DNA of 15,717 bases from JAWLBW01 sp041687475 (GTDB lineage: Bacteria; J088; JAWLBW01): positions 1-15,717 of the forward strand of contig JAWLBW010000085.1 in assembly GCA_041687475.1 (NCBI GenBank). The letters run 5' to 3'. The position numbers and the translations under genes were made by a program. Below the pieces are notes generated by a model, which was not told the DNA's origin, searched no databases, and was given only the letters and a program-made list of their open reading frames with translations. Position 1 is the stretch's first letter; each line of letters begins with the position of its first letter. Positions 6,769-13,680 of this stretch are shown piece after piece.

Positions 6769-7206
6769 TCAAAGCTCAAGTTGCACGGGAAAGACGGCCC
6801 GCTTGGCCGTGCCGCCGGTGACCACGTCGACGTAAATTTCCCAATCGCCCGGCATGTGAAAGAGCATACCCTCGACGGCATAGGTCTTTTCGTCGACAGC
6901 AAGCACCTCGGGCGTCGTGTTCATGCCATGGCCGTGACCCGGCATCCAGCCATCGACTCGCACTTCAGGCGAGCCCGGCAATGCATCGCCACGCGTGTCG
7001 GTCACGGTAAGGGTAAGGCCGAAGGGCTCGTTAAGGGGAATGGGGTCGGGCCCGGGCACATATTCCACCCGATAGTCTCCCCCAAGCGTCGTCACCGCCC
7101 GAACCACGTCGATACGCTGGTTCTCTTCGGCGTCGGAGGCGCCACAGGCAGACAGCAGCAGCGTAGCGACCAGTGCGAGACCGGAAATGCGCGTGCGTCG
7201 ATTCAT
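6769..7206 (-). CDS. FixH/YtkA-like lipoprotein
   Basis: Exported lipoprotein of 145 residues with one FixH/YtkA-type beta-sandwich domain, a fold of unclear function sometimes found near metal or oxidase-assembly genes. The signal peptide ends in LSAC with Cys21. Domain marks: DYRVEYVPGPDPIPLNEPFGLTLTV (44-68), GWMPGHGHGMN (86-96) and GMLFHMPGDWEIYVDV (113-128). The His-Gly-His-Gly-Met cluster with His117 and Met118 could bind a metal such as copper; Trp88 and Trp122 sit beside these residues. The ATG at 7206 is chosen over an in-frame start 19 codons earlier because a full AGGAGG lies just before it. It is 20 bases upstream of the di-haem enzyme gene and 64 bases downstream of another lipoprotein, in one apparent operon. 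It could be a partner or substrate of the enzyme; this is inference. Confidence 0.85.
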   Translation of the reverse strand: MNRRTRISGLALVATLLLSACGASDAEENQRIDVVRAVTTLGGDYRVEYVPGPDPIPLNEPFGLTLTVTDTRGDALPGSPEVRVDGWMPGHGHGMNTTPEVLAVDEKTYAVEGMLFHMPGDWEIYVDVVTGGTAKRAVFPVQLEL

Positions 7207-7270
7207 GCCGTTTTCCTCCTGCGATAGCCGTTGGCAGACTCTTCCGGCGACACTTCGAGGCACGAAGCCG

Positions 7271-7792
7271 TCAGGGAAGGCGCTGCATGTGAAAGACTGC
7301 CTCGCCCTCGCCCAGCACTGCGGTTACCTCGCCCTGGGCCTTCTTTCCGTCATCGGACATCCGGGCCTGAAAGGCAAGTCTGTCCGAGGCATGGAGCGGG
7401 CGCAGGCCCGGAGCCGCCGCATCGGCGGGCAGCCGCTGCAAACCGAGCGTCTGAAAAAGCACATCCTCGCCGCGAGACGGAAGCAACTGAAAGGTCAACG
7501 AGGCTCCGTCGCGCAGGCCCGACACCAACCAGATTTCCGAGTCGATGGAAAGCGTACCCCGTACTTCGCCCGTAGTGCTTTCGATCAGTTCGAAGACACC
7601 CTCGCCATGGGCGAACACAGCCCGCCACCGGCCCGCAGCCGTCGTATTCTCGCCGGCATCGGGCGACTCGCCGCAACCGACCATCAGAACCAGGGCCAAC
7701 AGGCCGACGGCAAGTCTTACCGCCCTCAGCTTTCCAGCTCCGTAACGGGTTCGACGAAGAGTTCGAGCATGCGGGTAACGAAGTTCTGCCAC
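7271..7792 (-). CDS. Unrecognised exported lipoprotein, beta-rich
   Basis: No family recognised. Up to 173 residues. A hydrophobic signal segment ends in LMVGC, a good lipobox (Cys40 counting from 7792). The mature part alternates short strands with G-x-W and V-x-G patterns: GRWRAVFAHGEGVFELIE, TGEVRGTLSIDSEIWLVSGL, GASLTFQLLPSRGEDVLFQT, then AQGEVTAVLGEGEAVFHM, which suggests a small lipocalin-like barrel or sandwich. The start is uncertain: the GTG at 7792 has AAGGAG only 2 bases upstream and overlaps the TetR gene by 67 bases, giving an oddly long 22-residue N-terminus; a non-standard CTG near 7729 would give a normal signal peptide. It lies between the TetR gene and the FixH-like lipoprotein gene in the same operon. 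Confidence 0.75.
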   Translation of the reverse strand: MAELRYPHARTLRRTRYGAGKLRAVRLAVGLLALVLMVGCGESPDAGENTTAAGRWRAVFAHGEGVFELIESTTGEVRGTLSIDSEIWLVSGLRDGASLTFQLLPSRGEDVLFQTLGLQRLPADAAAPGLRPLHASDRLAFQARMSDDGKKAQGEVTAVLGEGEAVFHMQRLP

Positions 7793-8397
7793 GACTCCTT
7801 CGAGATGCGTGTGTGTTCACCGTCGGGAAACATCACATCGAGAATAGGCCCGGCTACCGGCAGAATGAACGGAATGACCTGCACGAAGAGCACGAATGCA
7901 TAGGCGTTGTCTTCTTCGAACAGCTGGTTTCCGCGGGTGCGGCTCAAAAGGGAAAGCGCTTCGCGCTTGGGCAGATGCCAGTCGGGCGCCGCTGAAACGA
8001 TGGCCCGCAGGTCGCCCCCCCCGTCAATGATCTCGCGCAACAACAGACGCGCCCAATCGGGTTGTTCGGAAAACACCCGCGACATGGCCAGAACGACGCT
8101 GCTCAGAATGCTCTTCGACACGGAGTCGGTGGCAAGCGACTGCAGGGCACTCTCGCGCAGCCCCTCGACAATCGAGCGCAGCACCTCGCGATAGAGCTGC
8201 TGCTTGCTGCCGAAGATGTAGTAAATCATGCTCCGGTTCACGCCGCCCGACGCCGCCACGAGATCGTCGACCCGGGTACCTGCAAGGCCCTTTTCGGCAA
8301 AGACGCGCGCCCCCGCCTCGAGAAGCGCGTTACGCGTATGCTCGAGATCGCGGGTCGACTCGTAGCGGAGCACCGATTTTTTTTCTCGTCTGTTCAT
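7726..8397 (-). CDS. TetR/AcrR-family transcriptional regulator (second)
   Basis: DNA-binding repressor, 223 residues. The N-terminal domain (about 20-72) is typical: TRNALLEAGARVFAEKGLAG, then VDDLVAASGGVNRSMIYYIFGSKQQLYREVL with the recognition helix at NRSMIYYIF. The ligand domain is helical, with DWARLLLREIIDGG (central part) and a hydrophobic VLFVQVIPFILPVAGPILDVMF near residues 170-190 that could line a lipophilic pocket. It heads an apparent operon with two lipoproteins and the di-haem enzyme, and is divergent from a short-chain dehydrogenase. A near-consensus promoter lies 80-110 bases upstream and a perfect palindrome sits on the dehydrogenase side, so it plausibly controls both directions. 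The ATG at 8397 has only a weak GAAG upstream. Confidence 0.9.
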   Translation of the reverse strand: MNRREKKSVLRYESTRDLEHTRNALLEAGARVFAEKGLAGTRVDDLVAASGGVNRSMIYYIFGSKQQLYREVLRSIVEGLRESALQSLATDSVSKSILSSVVLAMSRVFSEQPDWARLLLREIIDGGGDLRAIVSAAPDWHLPKREALSLLSRTRGNQLFEEDNAYAFVLFVQVIPFILPVAGPILDVMFPDGEHTRISKESWQNFVTRMLELFVEPVTELES

Positions 8398-8477
8398 TCA
8401 CTTCACGGATATGCAGACGCCTGCGCAACAGACTACCGATTGGTCGGCTGGCAGGAGAGTCGTCCGTCCGGAAAATC

Positions 8478-8506
8478 ATCATACAGAATAGGGAACGATG
8501 TGACAA
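8478..8506 (-). promoter_or_regulatory. Sigma70-type promoter of the TetR/di-haem operon
   Basis: Minus-strand TTGTCA (8506-8501) and TATGAT (8483-8478) are each 5/6 to consensus and exactly 17 bases apart, the best promoter match in the window. Predicted transcription start is near 8471, giving a leader of about 74 bases before the TetR ATG. Confidence 0.65.
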
Positions 8507-8604
8507 CCGCTCGCCCTGATGCTGCCCGCCTAGCCCCGGTCACGACGCAAAGGCACGCAGTTACGCCGGGCAATATATCGATATTTTATGGAACATCGAA
8601 GTCG

Positions 8605-8620
8605 TGATCGTTTGCGATCA
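8605..8620. promoter_or_regulatory. Perfect-arm palindrome, TetR operator candidate
   Basis: TGATCG-tttg-CGATCA has perfect 6-bp arms and a 4-base spacer. It lies just downstream of a possible -10 for the dehydrogenase gene, where a bound TetR dimer would block initiation. It is about 220 bases from the TetR start codon, so direct autoregulation through this site would need a second operator. Confidence 0.45.
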
Positions 8621-8738
8621 AACCCGGTCGAGCCATCGTCCTTTGTTATCCCGGACCACCATGCAGGTGCCTGAAGACGCGTATGCGGTTGCTCTTTTCC
8701 CGAGCTGCTGCTACGGTATCTGCTTGAGGGAGGTACCC

Positions 8739-9581
8739 ATGAAGTTCACCAGTCAGCCCCGTACCGTCATTACCGGTGGCGGAAGCGGCCTCGGCCGCGC
8801 CATCGCCCTTCAACTGGCCCCGCTGGGCGCACGCATTCTCATCGCCGACCTGCACGCCGAGCGCGCCGATGAAACGGCCCACGACATCGAGAAGGCCGGC
8901 GGCAAGGCAGTCACGGTCACCTGCGACGTGGCAGACGCCGCACAGGTCGATGCGCTTTCTGCCCGCATGGACAAGGAGTGGCTGGGTACCGATATACTCG
9001 TGAACAACGCGGGCGTTGCCTGTGCCGGAGGCGTTGGCGAGCTGCCGCTCGAAGACTGGAAGTGGATTCTGGGCATCAACATGTGGGGCGTGGTGCACGG
9101 TTGCCACAGCTTCGCCCCCGGCATGAAGGCGCGCCGCAGCGGATACATTCTCAACGTCGCATCGAGCGCCGGCATCGCTTCCCTGCCCGAGATGGGCGCC
9201 TATAACGTGTCGAAGGCAGCGGTTATTTCACTGAGCGAAACGTTGCACGCAGAGCTCAATCCCCACAATGTGCATGTGAGCGCGCTCTGCCCCACCTTCT
9301 TCAAGACCAATCTGCTCGAGAGTTTCCGGTCGCCTGACGAGCGCCAGCGCAAGTTCGCCCATCTCATGTTCGAACGCTCGACGATGACGGCCGACCAGGT
9401 CGCCAGAGAAGCGCTCGAAGGCCTTTCGCAGAACCGGCTGATGGTTATTCCGCAAAAGGATGGGAAGGCACTCTGGCGGGTCAAGCGTTTCTCGCCCGCG
9501 CTTTACTTCCGCGGCGTCATTGCCGGCTATCGGAAATCACTGGGCAGGAAAGGCGGAACGAAGACGAAGACGCCGGTCTGA
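8739..9581 (+). CDS. Short-chain dehydrogenase/reductase (classical SDR)
   Basis: NAD(P)-dependent oxidoreductase, 280 residues. Cofactor-binding TGGGSGLG (12-19), Asp37 at the end of the second strand (favouring NAD), CDVAD (62-66) and NNAG (89-92) are intact. The catalytic set is Ser142 or Ser143 in VASSAG, Tyr155 and Lys159 in YNVSK, with Asn113 in the INMWG helix as a likely fourth member. After residue 180, LCPTFFKTNLLESF is the usual post-catalytic segment; the C-terminus (ALWRVKRFSPALYFRGVIAGYRK) is basic and longer than in minimal SDRs, possibly membrane-associating. The ATG at 8739 follows GGGAGG at ideal spacing; an in-frame GTG at 8604 lies inside the palindrome and is rejected. 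It is divergent from the second TetR gene, the classic layout for a regulated SDR. Substrate unknown. Confidence 0.93.
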   Translation: MKFTSQPRTVITGGGSGLGRAIALQLAPLGARILIADLHAERADETAHDIEKAGGKAVTVTCDVADAAQVDALSARMDKEWLGTDILVNNAGVACAGGVGELPLEDWKWILGINMWGVVHGCHSFAPGMKARRSGYILNVASSAGIASLPEMGAYNVSKAAVISLSETLHAELNPHNVHVSALCPTFFKTNLLESFRSPDERQRKFAHLMFERSTMTADQVAREALEGLSQNRLMVIPQKDGKALWRVKRFSPALYFRGVIAGYRKSLGRKGGTKTKTPV

Positions 9582-9594
9582 ACGGGCAGACCGG
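9573..9594 (+). terminator. Hairpin overlapping the dehydrogenase stop codon
   Basis: CCGGTCTG (9573-9580) pairs perfectly with CAGACCGG (9587-9594) around a 6-base loop; the stop codon lies in the stem and loop. No T-run follows, so it is only terminator-like. The 12-mer CGGGCAGACCGG recurs at 9662-9673, near the end of the convergent kinase gene. Confidence 0.4.
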
Positions 9595-9631
9595 GTGCAC
9601 TTCGATGGGGAGAACCGCGCAGGCCGGGTGA

Positions 9632-9655
9632 CTTTCAGACCTTCAGACTTTCAGA
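9632..9655. repeat. Three-unit octamer tandem repeat
   Basis: CTTTCAGA, CCTTCAGA and CTTTCAGA follow one another in the 113-base convergent gap between the dehydrogenase and the histidine kinase. One base differs between units. It resembles in style, though not in sequence, the heptamer arrays elsewhere in the window. Confidence 0.65.
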
Positions 9656-9694
9656 CGAAACCGGGCAGACCGGCAATATCGGGAGCGATGTTGC

Positions 9695-11800
9695 CTATTC
9701 GGCGACGGGAAGGCCGTCGATGACCGAGCGAACCTTCTGGGCCAGTGAGTCGGGCGAGAAGGGTTTCTGCAGAAAGGAGGTGCCCGGTTCGTTCACGCCG
9801 TGATACACGATGACATCGTCGGTGTACCCCGACATGAAGAGAACCCTCGTGCCCGGGCGCCGGCTAACCACTTCATTCATCAGCTCACGCCCGTTCATAC
9901 CGGGCATGACGATATCGGTCAGCAGCAGGTCGATGCGCTCACTGAACTCATCGACGATGCGCAGGGCCGTTTCGGGCGAGTCGGCGTCGAGTACGCGGTA
10001 GCCGCGCCGCGTAAGAATACGACAGGCAAGCTCACGAACCTCGGTGGCGTCTTCGACCAGGAGAATGGTTTCCGAGCCACCCTCGACAGCCTGGCCGGAG
10101 CGACCGGTCTGCCTGGCTTCCTGATCGACGACCCGGGGCAGGTAAATCTTGAAGGTCGTACCCCTGTCGATTTCGCTGTACACCCAGACGTGACCGCCGC
10201 TCTGCTTGACGATGCCGTAAACCGTCGAAAGGCCGAGGCCGGTGCCCTTCCCCAGATCCTTGGTGGTGAAGAAGGGTTCGAAAATGTGCGACTGTGTTTC
10301 GGCGTCCATGCCGCAGCCGGTGTCGCTGACGCCCAGCATGATGTAGGAGCCCGGCTGTACCTGAAAGTGTTTGCTCGAGTATCCTTCGTCGAGTTCGGCG
10401 TTCTGGGTCTCGATGACCAACGTACCGCCGCCCGGCATGGCGTCGCGGGCGTTTACGACCAGGTTCATGACGACCTGTTCGAGCTGCCCCGGATCGGCCT
10501 TGACCAGTCCGAGGTCGGGCCGCAGCTGCGTAATCACCCGTACGTCTTCGCCGATGACCCGACGAAGCAGTTTTTCCGTGTTGGTGACCAGGTGGTTGAG
10601 GTCGAGCACCCGCGGTTCGAGTACCTGTTTACGGCTGAAGGCCAGCAGCTGGCGCGTCAGGCCGGTGGCCTTCTCGCAGGCACGGAGCACCGTTTCGAGA
10701 TCGCGATAAATCGGGTGTTCTTCGAAGATCTCTTCGAGCGCAAGCTGGGTGTTGGCGCCGATAATCGTGAGCAGATTGTTGAAGTCGTGGGCAATGCCGC
10801 CGGCGAGACGTCCGACCGCTTCCATTCGCTGCGCCTGACGAAGCTGCTCTTCACTCTCGGCCAGGGCCTTTTCGGCGCGCTTACGCTCTTCAAGCTCGTG
10901 CGAAAGCCGCTCATTGGCCTCACGCAACTCGACGGTTCGCTCGGCCACCATGCCTTCGAGCTCGTCGTGGGCACGCTTGAGAAATTCCTCGGTTTCCTTC
11001 TGGTCGGTAATGTCGCGAATGATGCACAGAACCAGCTCGCTTTCCTGGGCGTTGACCGGTCCGAGCGAGATGTCGAGGGGAAACTCGCTACCATCCCTGC
11101 GCAGGCCGCGCAGTTCCATGCCCGTGCCCATCTTGCGCATGCGCGGCTCGGCATAAAACCCCTGGCGATACCCGACGTGACGCTTGCGAAAGCGTTCGGG
11201 CATGAGCATCTCGACCGGCTTGCCGACCACCTCGTCTTCGTCGTAGCCGAAGAGCTCGAGTGCACGGCTGTTGGCCTGGCGAATCGTACCGTCGGGTGCG
11301 GTCAGGAGGGTGGCGTCGGGGGCAAACTGAAACAACGCCCGGGCCAGGGTGGTCTGCTCATGCGCCCGGGCCAGCGCTTCTACGCCCCGCAGGCGGGCGC
11401 AGACCCGCTCGAGGGTACTGGCGAGTTCGCCGGGCGCCAGCGGCTCGACCAGCGCTTCGACATTGAGGCGCGAGAGCAGCGGGGTGGCGGCTTCTTTTTC
11501 GTGGGGTGCAAGCACCAGCAGTACGACGGCATCGGGCTCGGAGCCGAGCAGTTCTTCAAGCACGGCCGTATCGGACGGAAGTCCTTCGACCACCCGCAAG
11601 GCATCACGGTACGGAGGCAGATGCGGCAATTGAATGCCGGAGACCGTTCCGTCTGGTGAAACGGACTCGACGGAGCAACCAAGACCGACCAGCCGCGTCT
11701 CGAAAGACTCGCTTTCGGTACCTTTCTCCTTCGACCTGATGATAAACGCTTGCAAAGGCTGTGGCGCTCCCCTTCCCCCAAGCGGCGTGCGAAAAAACAC
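9695..11800 (-). CDS. Hybrid sensor histidine kinase (pseudo-receiver, PAS, kinase, receiver)
   Basis: Two-component signalling protein with no membrane segment, so probably cytoplasmic. 701 residues. Residues about 17-138 resemble a degenerate receiver domain. A PAS domain spans about 150-268 (APDATLLTAPDGTIRQAN, then IIRDITDQKETE), followed by a coiled coil (270-325). The HisKA box is RLAGGIAHDFNN with phospho-acceptor His338. ATP-binding motifs: Asn450 in MNLVVNARDAM, DTGCGM (493-498), FEPFFTTK, GTGLGLS. The C-terminal receiver has Glu583/Asp584, phospho-acceptor Asp629 in LLTDIVMPG, Ser657 and Lys679. The GTG at 11800 is the longest start; TTG at 11755 has a GGGGAG about 10 bases upstream and is equally plausible. 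No partner regulator or output gene is adjacent. It lies downstream of the fatty acid transporter gene with its own promoter. Confidence 0.93.
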   Translation of the reverse strand: MFFRTPLGGRGAPQPLQAFIIRSKEKGTESESFETRLVGLGCSVESVSPDGTVSGIQLPHLPPYRDALRVVEGLPSDTAVLEELLGSEPDAVVLLVLAPHEKEAATPLLSRLNVEALVEPLAPGELASTLERVCARLRGVEALARAHEQTTLARALFQFAPDATLLTAPDGTIRQANSRALELFGYDEDEVVGKPVEMLMPERFRKRHVGYRQGFYAEPRMRKMGTGMELRGLRRDGSEFPLDISLGPVNAQESELVLCIIRDITDQKETEEFLKRAHDELEGMVAERTVELREANERLSHELEERKRAEKALAESEEQLRQAQRMEAVGRLAGGIAHDFNNLLTIIGANTQLALEEIFEEHPIYRDLETVLRACEKATGLTRQLLAFSRKQVLEPRVLDLNHLVTNTEKLLRRVIGEDVRVITQLRPDLGLVKADPGQLEQVVMNLVVNARDAMPGGGTLVIETQNAELDEGYSSKHFQVQPGSYIMLGVSDTGCGMDAETQSHIFEPFFTTKDLGKGTGLGLSTVYGIVKQSGGHVWVYSEIDRGTTFKIYLPRVVDQEARQTGRSGQAVEGGSETILLVEDATEVRELACRILTRRGYRVLDADSPETALRIVDEFSERIDLLLTDIVMPGMNGRELMNEVVSRRPGTRVLFMSGYTDDVIVYHGVNEPGTSFLQKPFSPDSLAQKVRSVIDGLPVAE

Positions 11801-11845
11801 AAAGTAACTGCGCGCGCGCCGGCTGCCGGATCAAAACAAATTAAT

Positions 11846-11851
11846 AGTATA
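11846..11851 (-). promoter_or_regulatory. -10 box for the histidine kinase gene
   Basis: Minus-strand TATACT (11851-11846) is a 5/6 match in an otherwise GC-rich context, about 45 bases before the GTG at 11800. No -35 hexamer at 16-18 bases is convincing (TGGGAA is the nearest). Confidence 0.4.
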
Positions 11852-11901
11852 CCGGTCGCATGCCTCGATTCCCAGCACAAACGCCCCTGGTCTCCCGATG
11901 C

Positions 11902-13260
11902 TCAGACTGCCAGCAGCACCAACCCGAGGGGTACGACCACGAGCATGAGCAGAAACACGAGCGCGGTGTAGCCGATGATATCGCGCGCCTGCAGGCCCAT
12001 GATACCGAGCAGGGGAAGCGACCAGAAGGGCTGCAGCATGTTTGTCCACGCGTCGCCGTAGGCAAATGCCATGACCGTGGCCGCCGGATTCGCACCGAGA
12101 CTGCGACCCGCGCCGAGAAGGATTTCTGCCTGCACGGCCCACTGCCCCCCGCCCGAGGGTACAAAGAAGTTGACGACCCCGGCCGAAAGAAAGGCCATGA
12201 CGGGAAAGGTCATGGGTGTCGAAACGGCGATAAGTGCATCACTGATGACCGCAATGAGCCCTGTCGCCTGCATGACGCCCAGAATGCCGAAGTAGAAGGG
12301 AAACTGCAGGATGATGCCCCCGGCACCGGCCGCGCCGTCGGTAACGGTATCGACGTACCCCCGCAGGCTGCCCTGGAACAGAATACCGAGAAAAAGAAAG
12401 AACAGAATGACCGTGTTCAAATCGAGCGTCAGCCGGGCAAGCGACACGCCCAGCACGACCAGCGCGACACCGGCCCCACCCACCAGGCGGCCGGGCCAAA
12501 CGCTTTCCTGCAGGAAGCTCATGAGCCCCTGCCCCACGACCTTTTCCCGGGGTCGCACGGTACGCAGAACCGAACCGTCGGGTTCGACAATGTGGCTGTG
12601 GTCTTTCGGCGCCAGGGCCAGAAACATGAGCGGAATGGCAACGAAGAGAAAGCCTGTGATGAGCAGGTTCGAAGCCCCGAACAGGGTCTCGGAAAGCGGT
12701 ATGACACCGACCAGTTCGGCTGCGAAGTGCCCGTCTTCGGCCACCTTGAGCGGCGCCGAGCCGCTGAGGCCGCCATGCCACACGGCAAACCCCGAATAGG
12801 CCGCCCCGCCCAGGAGGGGATAATGAAGTCGCAGCCCTCTGGCGTAGGCGCTGCGTGCCACTTCGCGGGCCATGAAGGCGCCCACGATCGCCCCGAGGCC
12901 CCAGTGCAGAATGGCCGCTCCGCAGGAAACCAGCGCCACGATGAAGGCGGCCGACGCCGTACCCCGGGGAATCTGCGCGACAACGCCGATGAACCGCTGC
13001 ACCGGCGCGCTCAATGCGAGGGCGTGCCCCGTCACGAGAATCAGGCTCATCTGCAGGGCGAAAGACAAGCCCCCGCTCGAGGCGAAACCGCCGGCCCAGC
13101 CGGTAAGCACGGTTCCGACAACACCCGCTTCGCCGACGGAAGCAAGGCGCACGGCCCCGACGAGCATGACCAGCACGGTAAGCAATAAAGCCAGCACGAA
13201 CGGATCGGGAACGACCCGGCTCGACCACCGCTGCAGAAAGGTTCCCAAACGAGAAAGCAT
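11902..13260 (-). CDS. atoE: Short-chain fatty acid transporter, AtoE family
   Basis: Inner-membrane carrier for short-chain fatty acids such as acetoacetate or butyrate. 452 residues, normal for AtoE. Roughly 10-12 hydrophobic segments, starting FVLALLLTVLVMLVGAVRL (about 23-41) and ending LVFLLMLVVVPLGLVLLAV at the C-terminus. Family blocks: SFALQMSLILVTGHALA, AAILHWGLGAIVGAFMARE, YPLLGGAAYSGFAVWHGGLSGSAPL, the cytoplasmic stretch with DHSHIVEPDGS, and the signature NFFVPSGGGQWAVQAEI followed by MLQPFWSLPLLGIMGLQARDIIGY. The ATG at 13260 (MLSRLGTFLQRW) matches the family start; the frame is open for 81 more codons upstream but runs through intergenic repeats and is not transporter-like. Its ribosome site is weak. 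No ato thiolase or CoA-transferase genes are in view. Confidence 0.93.
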   Translation of the reverse strand: MLSRLGTFLQRWSSRVVPDPFVLALLLTVLVMLVGAVRLASVGEAGVVGTVLTGWAGGFASSGGLSFALQMSLILVTGHALALSAPVQRFIGVVAQIPRGTASAAFIVALVSCGAAILHWGLGAIVGAFMAREVARSAYARGLRLHYPLLGGAAYSGFAVWHGGLSGSAPLKVAEDGHFAAELVGVIPLSETLFGASNLLITGFLFVAIPLMFLALAPKDHSHIVEPDGSVLRTVRPREKVVGQGLMSFLQESVWPGRLVGGAGVALVVLGVSLARLTLDLNTVILFFLFLGILFQGSLRGYVDTVTDGAAGAGGIILQFPFYFGILGVMQATGLIAVISDALIAVSTPMTFPVMAFLSAGVVNFFVPSGGGQWAVQAEILLGAGRSLGANPAATVMAFAYGDAWTNMLQPFWSLPLLGIMGLQARDIIGYTALVFLLMLVVVPLGLVLLAV

Positions 13261-13332
13261 GACGGCAACCCGGTAAAGGGTGAAAAGGTTATATGTAAAC
13301 ACGGAGCGCCCGCAGGGTGCAACGCCCGGCAT

Positions 13333-13408
13333 CTTCGTGCCGCACGGCCGGACGGTGGTGAAATGTGCTCCTTCGTGCCGCACGACCGGACGGAGGTGAA
13401 ACGTAATA
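13333..13408. repeat. Duplicated 38-bp unit with CGTGCCGCACG palindromes
   Basis: Units 13333-13370 and 13371-13408 are direct, adjacent copies; over their first 31 bases I count two differences, then they diverge. Each carries CGTGC-c-GCACG, a perfect 5-bp inverted repeat. The 12-mer CGTGCCGCACGG recurs at 13607-13618 beyond the heptamer array. The copies lie 70-150 bases before the transporter start and could be regulator sites. Confidence 0.6.
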
Positions 13409-13498
13409 CGTGAACCGTTTGGTGCTGAACGGTTACAGGCTGCAGCCCGTGAAACATGGTGGTTGGTGAAAGAGCTTCGTTCCGCGCCCCCGTTCCCT

Positions 13499-13596
13499 CT
13501 CACCTATCACCTCTCACCTCTCACCTCTCACTTCTCACTTCTCACTTCTCACTTCTCACTTCTCACTTCTCACTTCTCACTTCTCACTTCTCACCC
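13499..13596. repeat. Fourteen-unit heptamer tandem array
   Basis: Ninety-eight bases with an exact 7-base period: four units of the CTCACCT type (the second is ATCACCT), nine identical CTCACTT units, and a final CTCACCC. The variant units are at the edges and the identical ones in the middle, as expected from slippage or recent expansion. No spacers, so it is not a CRISPR array. Confidence 0.95.
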
Positions 13597-13680
13597 CCGG
13601 CAACGGCGTGCCGCACGGTAGACCGCAAGTCGGCCCTCGCCCCAATGGGCCTTGCCGACGTGATCGGGCACCCTTTGCCC

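Larger units (their letters stand above)
8398..8738. other. Divergent control region, TetR operon versus dehydrogenase
   Basis: This 341-base gap holds no gene I can support. It contains the TetR-side promoter (8478-8506), the palindrome ATATCGATAT (8575-8584), a possible weak dehydrogenase promoter (TTACGC 8561-8566, 17 bases, TTTTAT 8584-8589) and the palindrome at 8605-8620. About 120 bases separate that palindrome from the dehydrogenase start, leaving a long untranslated leader with no recognised riboswitch. Confidence 0.6.

Noticed and set aside
8604..8738. GTG at 8604 as start of the dehydrogenase
   Set aside because: Lies inside the operator-like palindrome, lacks a ribosome site, and adds 45 residues before the normal SDR start, which has GGGAGG upstream.
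9800..11659. 619-codon open frame on the plus strand over the histidine kinase
   Set aside because: Antisense shadow of an intact kinase with all motifs in the other frame; no family pattern.
11860..13188. 442-codon open frame on the plus strand over the AtoE gene
   Set aside because: Antisense to a clear transporter; very charged, repetitive composition and no ribosome site.
13261..13503. N-terminal extension of the fatty acid transporter
   Set aside because: Runs through intergenic palindromic repeats and has no similarity to AtoE; the family start is at 13260.
13499..13596. CRISPR array
   Set aside because: Units are 7 bases, contiguous and without spacers.
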